Positions 35,401 to 41,714 of a DNA stretch of 64,000 nt are shown here, piece by piece (positions within the stretch are counted from its first letter, which is position 1; each line of letters opens with the position of its first letter). Below the pieces are notes generated by a model. The model had not been told where the DNA came from. It searched no databases and was given only the letters and a program-made list of their open reading frames with translations. A program made the position numbers and the translations under genes. The stretch is from JAAZKI01 sp012799905 (lineage in GTDB: Bacteria; Verrucomicrobiota; Lentisphaeria; Oligosphaerales; Oligosphaeraceae): contig JBMNFR010000006.1 of the NCBI GenBank assembly GCA_050949415.1, positions 310,001 through 374,000 of the forward strand, read 5' to 3'.

Positions 35401-36036
35401 GACGACGCGGTCGCCGCTGACTTCGACCTGGGCGTCCTCAGCTGGGATGACGACTTCCCATTGGTTGACCGGCGCGTCCGGCGCTTGGAAGGTCAGGGAG
35501 TTGCGGCCTGGAGTTTTGTTGATTTCCCGCACCCAGCGCAATGTCACCACGGCCTTTTGGGATGCTTCCTGCTGATTGCTGGCCAGCAGCGCATAGCCTT
35601 GTTTGCGGTCGTGGATGATGCGGGCGTCAGGAAGGCCTTGGATGACCGGGTCAATCATGGCGCAGTCGCTCATGGCCAGAGGCAGAAGAATCCAGCCTTT
35701 GGCAAAGACCTCAATGTCCATAGTGACTTTGGCTTCAGCAGTGTCTTCGCCGACTGAGATTTCGCCTTTGATGCGGGCAATGACAGCGTCCCGCGGCGGC
35801 TTGACTGGCGGCGTTTCCGGAGTGCCGTAGGCCTTCTGCCAAAGGCGCTCAAACTCATCGTGCGGCAGAAACACCCCGCGTTTGTCCTGCTCAAACGTCT
35901 CCCAGAGCTTCTCATAGGGAATGTAGACGTTCTTTTCCTTGGGCTGAAGCGAGTCGGCAGCTGACAGCGAACCCGCAAACCATAATGACACGACCAGAAA
36001 ACAGCTGACAAGACATGACGTTTTTGTTGTTTTCAT
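32461..36036 (-). CDS. large secreted/membrane-anchored beta-rich protein (1191 residues), unknown
   Basis: A signal peptide (MKTTKTSCLVSCFLVVSLWFAGSLSAA) is followed by NVYIPYEKLWETFEQDKRG and a long beta-sandwich-like ectodomain to about residue 1000. Two clusters of membrane helices lie at about 1002-1085 and 1115-1160, separated by a Pro-rich cytoplasmic or periplasmic loop (RRRPPKPPKPPRLPSSTPPP). FDPNIREWRVSEQGQEQ near residue 300 matches a motif repeated twice in the 2463-residue protein downstream. Start 36036 is chosen because GGAGG lies six bases upstream; an adjacent ATG at 36039 is also possible, and the open frame to 36126 is not credible. It is the first gene of the operon. I do not know a function. 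Confidence 0.85.
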   Translation of the reverse strand: MKTTKTSCLVSCFLVVSLWFAGSLSAADSLQPKEKNVYIPYEKLWETFEQDKRGVFLPHDEFERLWQKAYGTPETPPVKPPRDAVIARIKGEISVGEDTAEAKVTMDIEVFAKGWILLPLAMSDCAMIDPVIQGLPDARIIHDRKQGYALLASNQQEASQKAVVTLRWVREINKTPGRNSLTFQAPDAPVNQWEVVIPAEDAQVEVSGDRVVKEQLTAKAGFTKVRLHVGANSQPVLAWTPKAEGAKGLDALINVTSRLDATLEEGIVRTQAHVTFAVSRAPIAALAILFPREHRVTNVFDPNIREWRVSEQGQEQRLDITLHEPVTAEQTVILELERIQADMAMADIPCLKVPAAIRQQGVLAVFIGEGLKAEVGPRTGLTQLDVNTVRTMESKRTAFAAYQYAGIPWSLQIAVEPLHPQVFAQTKTTFNLEHDHLLITSAFTIEARKAGIFQLDFDVPADFKLVECQALSGSESGVSVLADRQLGEASQGRQPLRLTFKAKQHRLNVLLLLRRELSEAALLTPGLPPLSLTLAGPRLAPGSVEREEGSIAIRAPASLRVTPGQTSHLKAVDGDGASLLAYRFNASEPLPQLTITAERRPPHCTVTQMLLAGVESGNQLKYTAMFKAEVIHSGVKSLAFAVPAALLPRVQLTPSQYRLQPAEKQPTELPEGYQAVNLQGDAEFFGASYFSMRWTEDLGDLPVGGEKSISLPRLIAYGDRVWGQIAFLKNDMIDMAPTAAEKLLPIDPRFNLIKDIAPVQPKAPGTDFAALVARAFEYHSNDWKLEAKVTRYQNEAVKSTSIEKMLVRAVLTRSGAVSVQTACQMRSTRQRLELHLPDGVEFDSAPALVDGRPAPLEKGEPGQYFVPLTANRQGERFILELRYVLSEPKTGVFQPPTFPDDAAVQHVYLSVHIPKNLTVLGTLGPWNVDNIWALSGFLTLRPRARMTSSELVGWLLQNASANPTVADHLNSFVTDGQPLLYSTLHPPAGQAGALRLRLWPAWQCKAVLIIAILAVGVLLAQATVFQQALSLAFAISGLALLAVFLPSLTVSLVSNAAAAAALVVLLGWGFLWFRRRPPKPPKPPRLPSSTPPPNGDQPTSNDPPTPLPSKTFRWRNIIALVILIIVTFFLLLVFGPRAVEFLLLLILVVAVALPAIRRHWQAQRQSKTGDPTAPAPSPDSSATANDTPPRT

Positions 36037-36374
36037 CATCGGCCTCCACGTGCAATAATCACATTTCCGGCATTGTATTTGACTGACTTCAACATATAAT
36101 ACAATATAATAATACAGGAAAAGCAAACGGCAAGCAGCGCTTAGGCCAGCGCGTGATTCTAAAAAAGCAGTTGAATTTTGGGCATGGATTGGTTAGTGTT
36201 TATGTGTCGCCATGGAAAGGGCAAGACATAAGCTTGAACTACATGCTCCTGCAAGCGAGGTACATACTGCAAGCTAAAGCTTGAACTACGTGCTCCGGCA
36301 AGCAGCGCATTGCTTTGGATGCGGCCGCTGGCAACGATGGGAAAGCAACATTCAGTAAGGAAAGGTTGGAGAAC
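36037..36374. other. divergent promoter region with paired repeat
   Basis: It separates the giant-protein operon (minus) from the ceramidase-like gene (plus). An AT-rich stretch at about 36090-36118 (ATATAATACAATATAATAAT) probably holds promoter elements. At 36230-36305 two related units AGCTTGAACTACATGC and AGCTTGAACTACGTGC occur, the same family as at 3748-3812. Confidence 0.5.
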
Positions 36375-37874
36375 ATGCAGGAAATCAAGATTGGCTGGGC
36401 ATCGCGGGACATTTCGACGACGGCCCCGGTGGACATTCCCGGGCAGTTCCACATGCGCATTTCCGAGGGAATCCAGGACCCTATCACCATCACTACTTTA
36501 GTCTTGGACAATGGCGTCGATTTGGTCATCTTTCTGACGGCTGACCTTGTCGCTATGCGGGCTTGTCTGGTCAAGGCAGTACGGGCCAAGGTGGCGGCGC
36601 TTGACCCGTCGATTCCGGTCGAAAAGATCATTATGAACGTCACACACACGCACGAGGGCGCCAGCTACTATGAAGCCAACAGCGCTACCATGGCCAGTGC
36701 AGACCAGGTGCCGCATGATGGCGTGACTATCGCCTCCAGTGACGACTACCGGGAAGAGCTGTCTGACAAGATCGCATCAGCGATTGTAGAAGCGTACAAC
36801 AAGCGCGCTCCAGGCGGAATCGCGTACGGCTACAGCTACGCGGTCGTCAGCCACAGTCGACGCGTCGTTTATTTCGATGATTTGTCGAAGCGTCCTGGCG
36901 CTGCCTCGACCGGCGGCACGATTGTGGCTGGCCACGCGGCCATGTACGGCAACACCAACGACCCGAATTTCAGCCATTACGAGGCTGGCGCCGATCATTT
37001 TGTCAATTTGCTGTACACGTTTGATCTTTCCGGCAAGTTGACCGGCGCTATTGTCAACGTGCCGTGTCCGTCGCAGTGTTCGGAGCACATCCGGCGGCTG
37101 TCCGGGGATTATTGGCATGACTTCCGGGTGCGCCTGCGCAAGCAGCACGGCAACGTCTATGTGCTGCCGCAGTGCGCCGCCGCCGGTGACTTGTCGCCGC
37201 GGATTCTGCATGCCAAGGCGGCGCAGGAGCGGCGGTTCCGCCTCAAGTACGGCGAGGGCGACCGCAAGGATATGAACGAACGCAAGGACATTGCCGAGCG
37301 TCTGCTGGTGGCTTTTAACGAGGCGTTGTCCTGGGCGTCAAAGGACATCCAGACCCATTTGCCGCTTGGGCACATAGTCAAGACAATTGAGCTGGAACGC
37401 CGCTTTATCAGTGAGGCGGAAGCTGCCAATGAACAGAAGCAGCTTGCCGAACTGGAAGCAGAGCCGTTTAAGACCGACGGCGACCCAATCGAGCGCCTGG
37501 ACTACAATTCGCGGCTGGTGTCGCGCCGGAACCGCTGCCGCCGTATTTTGCATCGTTACGAATTGCAGAAGACGCAGCCGAAGTTCGCCATGGAGCTGCA
37601 TGCGGTTCGCGTCGGCGACGTGGCTTTTGCCAACAACAGTTTTGAGTTGTACATGGACTACATGCACCGGATCCAGGCCCGCAGCCCGTTTGTCCAGACC
37701 TTTATCATCCAGTTGGCCGGCAATGAGGAGAGCGGCGGCTATCTGGCGACAGAGCGCGGCGCTTGGGGCAAGGGCTACAGCGCGTCCATTTACTGCAATG
37801 TCGTCTCACCTGCTGGCGGCCAGCAGCTCGTTGAAGAGACTCTCGCCGCCCTCCAACAATTGTATGACGCATGA
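36375..37874 (+). CDS. neutral/alkaline ceramidase-like protein
   Basis: A protein of 499 residues resembling the N-terminal catalytic region of neutral/alkaline ceramidases. It begins IGWASRDISTTAPVDIPGQ and has IIMNVTHTHEGASYY (the His-rich zinc motif of the family) and VNVPCPSQCSEH; other family blocks are weak. There is no signal peptide, so it may act inside the cell, and many such proteins in PVC genomes act on unknown substrates. The start at 36375 has GGAG close upstream. Its stop overlaps the umuD start as ATGA (37871-37874), so umuD is translationally coupled to it, an unexpected pairing. Confidence 0.75.
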   Translation: MQEIKIGWASRDISTTAPVDIPGQFHMRISEGIQDPITITTLVLDNGVDLVIFLTADLVAMRACLVKAVRAKVAALDPSIPVEKIIMNVTHTHEGASYYEANSATMASADQVPHDGVTIASSDDYREELSDKIASAIVEAYNKRAPGGIAYGYSYAVVSHSRRVVYFDDLSKRPGAASTGGTIVAGHAAMYGNTNDPNFSHYEAGADHFVNLLYTFDLSGKLTGAIVNVPCPSQCSEHIRRLSGDYWHDFRVRLRKQHGNVYVLPQCAAAGDLSPRILHAKAAQERRFRLKYGEGDRKDMNERKDIAERLLVAFNEALSWASKDIQTHLPLGHIVKTIELERRFISEAEAANEQKQLAELEAEPFKTDGDPIERLDYNSRLVSRRNRCRRILHRYELQKTQPKFAMELHAVRVGDVAFANNSFELYMDYMHRIQARSPFVQTFIIQLAGNEESGGYLATERGAWGKGYSASIYCNVVSPAGGQQLVEETLAALQQLYDA

Positions 37875-38290
37875 CCGACAAGCCTGAATCAGATGATTTC
37901 CCGCCGTTGATGGCCTCGTCCGTGATGGCGGGATTCCCGTCGCCAGCCGAGCAGTACATTGACACCAAGCTGGACTTGAACCGCCTGCTCGCGCCGCACG
38001 CAGCAGCGACGTTCTTTGTCCGTGCGTCAGGCGACTCGATGACTGGCGTCGGCATTCATTCTGGAGACATCCTGGTTGTCGACCGCAGCTTGGAAGCGGT
38101 TGACGGCTCGATTGTGATTGCTGCTGTTGACAATGATTTCACGGTGAAGCGGCTGCGGAAAACGCCTCGGCGCATTTGCCTGGAGTCGGCTAACCCGGAA
38201 TTTGCTGACATTGAGCTGAGCAGCGAGTCGGAATTGCGGCTGTTCGGAGTCGTGACAGCCGTCATTCACCGCTTTGTGCGCCTGAAGTGA
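37871..38290 (+). CDS. umuD: UmuD-type SOS mutagenesis protein, S24 self-cleaving peptidase
   Basis: A protein of 139 residues, the same size as E. coli UmuD. Self-cleavage is predicted between Ala20 and Gly21 in VMAGFPSP. The Ser-Lys dyad is Ser56 in GDSMTGVGI and Lys93 in FTVKRL, exactly four residues short of the E. coli positions 60 and 97. RecA-stimulated cleavage should give UmuD', which joins UmuC to make polymerase V. The partner umuC is at 8083, about 28 kb away, and umuD is instead coupled to the ceramidase-like gene. No LexA box was found upstream of the pair. Confidence 0.92.
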   Translation: MTDKPESDDFPPLMASSVMAGFPSPAEQYIDTKLDLNRLLAPHAAATFFVRASGDSMTGVGIHSGDILVVDRSLEAVDGSIVIAAVDNDFTVKRLRKTPRRICLESANPEFADIELSSESELRLFGVVTAVIHRFVRLK

Positions 38291-38330
38291 TGCATCCCTG
38301 AAAACACGGCGGGCTGGTGTTCACAACCTG

Positions 38331-38370
38331 TTTTTTAACCACGAAAAACACGAAAGGACACGAAATTTTG
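38331..38370. repeat. AACCACGAAAAACACGAAAGG intergenic repeat, copy 1
   Basis: TTTTTTAACCACGAAAAACA followed by CGAAAGGACACGAAATTTTG. The same sequence is present inverted at 53652-53691. Repeats of this type are frequent between genes of PVC bacteria (general knowledge). No function is known to me. Confidence 0.85.
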
Positions 38371-38572
38371 TTAAGGTTGTTTTTTTAACCACTGAACACA
38401 CGGAATACGCGGAAGTTTTTGTGTATGGTTGTTGCTCGCCGGGATAGGATTGCATGCAGATTCGCGATTTGGCCTATCAGTTTTTGGGCTATTCAGCCTG
38501 AACAGCCGGATGGCGTGGAGAAACGCTTCAAGTCGCTGCCTGCTTGGCACGAATGTTCTGAAGGCACCCCAA

Positions 38573-38640
38573 CCTCGTAGAGGCGACACCATGAGTAACC
38601 CCAGGCGAAGCGAAGCGGAACCTGGGGTGGAGTCCTGGCT
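38573..38640. repeat. REP-like unit, copy 2
   Basis: CCTCGTAGAGGCGACACC, ATGAGTAACCCCAGGCG, AAGCGAAGCGGAACC and TGGGG, ending GTCCTGGCT. It is near-identical to 21203-21270 and in the same orientation, with an internal CCCCAGG/CCTGGGG hairpin. Confidence 0.85.
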
Positions 38641-38642
38641 AA

Positions 38643-38700
38643 TAAAAACAGAAACTCCCGGGAAGTCGGCATTTTGCCGTTTCCCGGGAGTTTCTGTTCA
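38643..38700 (-). terminator. rho-independent terminator after the sugar isomerase-like gene
   Basis: A 17-bp perfect stem (ACAGAAACTCCCGGGAA at 38648-38664 against TTCCCGGGAGTTTCTGT at 38681-38697) is capped by CGGC-ATTTT-GCCG. On the minus strand it is followed by TTTTTATT. It ends the DegT-isomerase transcription unit. It is also symmetric enough to affect the convergent umuD transcript, though no T tract follows on that side. Confidence 0.92.
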
Positions 38701-38727
38701 GAGTGGGTTGACTTTAGTCAGCCGAAT

Positions 38728-39531
38728 TTACTTGATTTCAGCGATGATTCCGGCGAGAGTCTTGATGCTCTGGTCCCACTTGGAGTCAAAGCCGCCTTCC
38801 GGTTCGAAGGACATCCAGCCGGAATAGCCGACTTCGATGAGCCGGTCGCGGATGAAGCGATAGTCCGGGTGACCGACGCCGGTGGGGCAATAGAGATAAG
38901 GCCGCGGGGAGCCGGGTGGCGCCGGCACGTGCGACTTGACGTGGACGTGGGCGACCTTGGCGCGCAGCGTCATGATGGCCTCGTGCGGTTCATCGCCGCA
39001 AGTGATGAAGTTGCCGCCGTCAAAGGTGATGCGCATGTTCGGCTGCTTGACCAGGTCAAGCGTGCGAGCCAGCGAAGCGCCGCTGTTGCACATCTTGCCG
39101 GCGTTTTCAATGCTGAATAACAACCCGGCCTCGCGCACCAGCTCTGCGGCTTCGTTGAGGCCGTCCATGTAGCGCAGAAAAGCGTCTTCGCCTTCGTTGT
39201 TGTGCTGACCGCCGTGGCTGAACAGATGCTTCACGCCCAGGACGCCGCAGGCGTCAATGCCGGCGCGGATCGTGTCGAGCGACGTTGCCCGGTCAGCCGG
39301 GTCAGGGGAGACCAGGTTGGTCGGTACACAGTAGACGGTCGGCTCCAGGCCAAGATCGTCGAGGACGCGCTTGATGCTGGTCGGTGTTTCGTTGTTGGCT
39401 TTCAGCATGCCGTGGAACACGTCAACGCCGGCGAGACCGAGGCCTTTCCACCTTTTGAGAGCTTCCCGCCAATCCCAGGGCTGGCCGTCCGGCCCTCGGT
39501 TGGACATGAGCATGACACCAGTTTTAATCAT
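38728..39531 (-). CDS. sugar phosphate isomerase/epimerase (xylose isomerase-like TIM barrel)
   Basis: A protein of 267 residues with the AP-endonuclease-2/xylose-isomerase-like TIM barrel pattern: GVDVFHG near residue 37, HLFSHGGQ near 102, the metal-ligand Glu in LFSIENAGK near 141, ITFDGGNF near 168, HVHVKSH near 194 and a final GWMSFEPEGG near 239. Members isomerise or epimerise sugars using a divalent metal. The substrate is unknown. It lies 99 bases downstream of the DegT-type gene on the same strand and ends in a strong terminator, so the two probably form one unit for sugar metabolism. Confidence 0.88.
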   Translation of the reverse strand: MIKTGVMLMSNRGPDGQPWDWREALKRWKGLGLAGVDVFHGMLKANNETPTSIKRVLDDLGLEPTVYCVPTNLVSPDPADRATSLDTIRAGIDACGVLGVKHLFSHGGQHNNEGEDAFLRYMDGLNEAAELVREAGLLFSIENAGKMCNSGASLARTLDLVKQPNMRITFDGGNFITCGDEPHEAIMTLRAKVAHVHVKSHVPAPPGSPRPYLYCPTGVGHPDYRFIRDRLIEVGYSGWMSFEPEGGFDSKWDQSIKTLAGIIAEIK

Positions 39532-39630
39532 AGATACTACCTTAAAATGAAATGAGCCTGTCCCGGCGGTCGGCGCTGGATTCGGCCGTCCGCCGGGCGG
39601 GGGATGGTTGACTGCCGCAAGTTGGGCGTC

Positions 39631-40920
39631 TTAGGCCTTGCGGGCGTCCTCGATGACCTTGCGGATTTTATCCGGCTGGGACGCGACCTTTTTGAATCCC
39701 TCGACGTATTTTTTCATCAGGTCCATGGTGTTGGGCGGGTAGACCGCCGCCAGGTAGGCGTGAGACGCGATGAATTTGAGGGTGACCGGGTAGTCGTTTT
39801 CATCATAGCGGATTTGGCGGCCATAGTGAGCGCAGGTCCACGGACAGCCTTTGCCGTAGCCTTCCATCGCCTGGAACACGGATTGACCGGGAACTGGCCT
39901 GGTTTGCCACTGGCCCAGACGGATGTTTTCAGCAGCTAGGATTTTTTGGGCCGCGGCCTTGAATTCGGCCATGGTGGCGTCAATGCCGAGTTCTTCCGGG
40001 CAGAAGCGGACGATGTAGCTGAAGTAGACTGGTTCGCGGCCGGGCGGGGTGTAGGGGCCCTTGAAGCCCGGAATGTTGGCCAGCTCAGCAGTCAGGTACT
40101 CGGCGAATTCCTTGCGGCGGGCGTTGTTTTCCGGCAGGTGTTTCAGCTGGGAGCGGCAGAATGCGTTGACAAACTCATGCTGGCGGTACATCCAGCCCAG
40201 TCCAAAGGCGTTGTATTCACGGGTCTGGCCGTGCACGACGACTTCGCCGAATTCACGCAGTTTCACCGCAACCCGGTAGGCGTCTTCGTTGTTGGTGACG
40301 AAGAAGCCGCCTTCGCCGCTGGAGAGGTTCTTGGAGCGGTTGGTGCTGAAGCCGCAGGTGTCTTCAATAGTGCCGACCTTTTTGCCATTGACGGCCGCGC
40401 CGTGCGCCTGGCAGGCGTCGCCAATGACCAGCAGGTTGTGCTTCTTGGCCAAGGGCATGATGTTGTTCAAGGCGGCTGGCATGCCGTGGATGTGGACCGG
40501 CAGGATGGCTTTCGTCTTCGGGGTGATGGCCGCTTCGATCTTGCGGACGTCAATGCAGAACGCATCGTCTTCAATGTCAACGAAAACCGGGATGGCATTG
40601 TGATGGAGGACAGCGGCAGCAGTCGACCAGTAGGTGAAGGCCGGGACGATGACTTCGTCGCCAGGGCCGATTCCCAGGGCGGCCACGGCCATGTGCAAAG
40701 CAGAGGTGCCGCTGTTGGTGACCAGGCAGTATTTGACGCCGAGGTAGTCAGCGAATTCCTGCTGAAGTGCGACGGCGTTGGGTGCGCCGGTGCCGTGGAA
40801 GATGTTGGAATCGAAAACCGCCATGACGGCGTCACGGTCTTCCTGAGTGATGGGCGGCCAGCTTTTGATCATTCCGGCCGGGACGGTGGGTTGACCGCCA
40901 AAAATCGCCAGTTCTTGCAT
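39631..40920 (-). CDS. DegT/DnrJ/EryC1/StrS family PLP-dependent aminotransferase
   Basis: A protein of 429 residues with TNSGTSALHMAVAALGIGPG (PLP phosphate binding, 68-87), the cofactor Asp168 in VIGDACQAHGA and the Schiff-base Lys197 in STNRSKNLSSGEGG. All key residues are present. The family makes amino-sugars for surface glycans or antibiotics, and some members act as sugar dehydratases. The N-terminal ELAIFGGQPTVP is usual for the group. A conserved upstream motif lies 160 bases ahead. It is cotranscribed with the sugar isomerase gene. Confidence 0.92.
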   Translation of the reverse strand: MQELAIFGGQPTVPAGMIKSWPPITQEDRDAVMAVFDSNIFHGTGAPNAVALQQEFADYLGVKYCLVTNSGTSALHMAVAALGIGPGDEVIVPAFTYWSTAAAVLHHNAIPVFVDIEDDAFCIDVRKIEAAITPKTKAILPVHIHGMPAALNNIMPLAKKHNLLVIGDACQAHGAAVNGKKVGTIEDTCGFSTNRSKNLSSGEGGFFVTNNEDAYRVAVKLREFGEVVVHGQTREYNAFGLGWMYRQHEFVNAFCRSQLKHLPENNARRKEFAEYLTAELANIPGFKGPYTPPGREPVYFSYIVRFCPEELGIDATMAEFKAAAQKILAAENIRLGQWQTRPVPGQSVFQAMEGYGKGCPWTCAHYGRQIRYDENDYPVTLKFIASHAYLAAVYPPNTMDLMKKYVEGFKKVASQPDKIRKVIEDARKA

Positions 40921-41079
40921 GTGGAGACTCCTCTGCGTACCTTGTAGTTCGGGGATGACGTAACGCCAAGGCCCGGATAGATGTGTGGAAAGCGCCTCGG
41001 CAATTCAAACACAATATCGCCAAATTACGTTCTTGCAACCGGCAGAGCGCCTGTCAGGCCAGGTTTCAGCGAAAAAATC

Positions 41080-41111
41080 GCAGTCGGTCAGTCATTGATA
41101 CGTGGAGTTCC
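41080..41111 (-). promoter_or_regulatory. conserved upstream motif, copy 2 (before DegT gene)
   Basis: On the minus strand: GGAACTCC, then ACGTATCAATGACTGACCGA, then CTGC, 160 bases before the DegT-type start. It matches copies at 7995-8029 and 59145-59175, with the GTGGAC array on the gene-distal side. Confidence 0.6.
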
Positions 41112-41150
41112 GGTGAGTTCCAGAGCCAGGCTTCCAGGGTAAGGCATTTT

Positions 41151-41270
41151 AGTGGACAGTGGACAATGGACTTGAGTGGACTTTAGTGGACGTTAGTAGA
41201 CGATGGACTGTGGACTTGAGTGGACATTAGTGGCGAGTGGACTGTGGACAGAAGTGGACTTTAGTGGACG
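41151..41270. repeat. GTGGAC short repeat array
   Basis: GTGGACA, GTGGACT and ATGGACT words repeated about a dozen times with spacings mostly of 7 or 10 bp. This is the complement of the GTCCAC array at 7821-7958. Each array is next to a copy of the conserved GTATCAAT motif. Confidence 0.9.
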
Positions 41271-41407
41271 GCGGCTGATGTGCGTCGTGCTGGCGGCCCG
41301 TCTGACGGCCCCGCTGGGGCCTTTGCCGCTTCGTGTCTGGTTTCCCCGTACAGCACACCCTAAAAAATCGGCGTCATCTGCGGATAAAACAAAAGCTCGC
41401 CCCACGC

Positions 41408-41713
41408 GAATTATGCATTATGAATTATGAATTATGAAATGCGCCTCAGCATTCAGCATTCAGCATTCAGCATTCAACATTCAGCATTCAGCCCCTCGCC
41501 CCTTACGAATTATGAATTATGAATTATGAATTATGAATTATGAATTATGAATTATGAATTATGAATACGCCTCAGCATTCAGCATTCAGCATTCAGCATT
41601 CAGCATTCAGCATTCAGCATTCAACATTCAGCCCCTCGCCCCTCGCCCCTCGCCCCTAATTCTCGCCCCTCGCCCCTCGCCCCTAGAGAAAAGCCCCTCG
41701 CCCCTAATTCTTT
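41408..41713. repeat. mosaic of heptanucleotide repeats GAATTAT, AGCATTC and CGCCCCT
   Basis: Three unrelated 7-bp repeats alternate: (GAATTAT)n at about 41419-41438 and 41504-41565, (CAGCATT)n at about 41446-41493 and 41573-41630, and (CGCCCCT)n at about 41633-41710. All have period seven. The last block reaches to within about 10 bases of the fkp stop, so on the fkp coding strand the G-rich GGGGCGA repeats come directly after the stop codon. Confidence 0.93.
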
Positions 41714-41714
41714 T

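Larger units (their letters stand above)
38291..38727. other. intergenic repeats between umuD and sugar isomerase gene
   Basis: No gene is seen. It holds TTAACCACGAAAAACACG plus AAAGGACACGAAATTTTG (38336-38370; inverted copy near 53652-53691), a second TTTTTTTAACCAC start at 38382, the REP-like unit at 38573-38640 and a terminator. It lies between convergent genes. Confidence 0.6.
40921..41714. other. long repeat-filled intergenic region upstream of the DegT gene
   Basis: About 790 bases with no gene. In order: the DegT leader, a conserved motif (41080-41111), GTGGAC repeats (41151-41270), a short GC-rich segment (41278-41400) with the residue TACAGCACACCCTAAAAAAT that resembles 3835-3865, and a mosaic of three heptamer repeats (41408-41713) reaching the stop of fkp. 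Confidence 0.7.
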
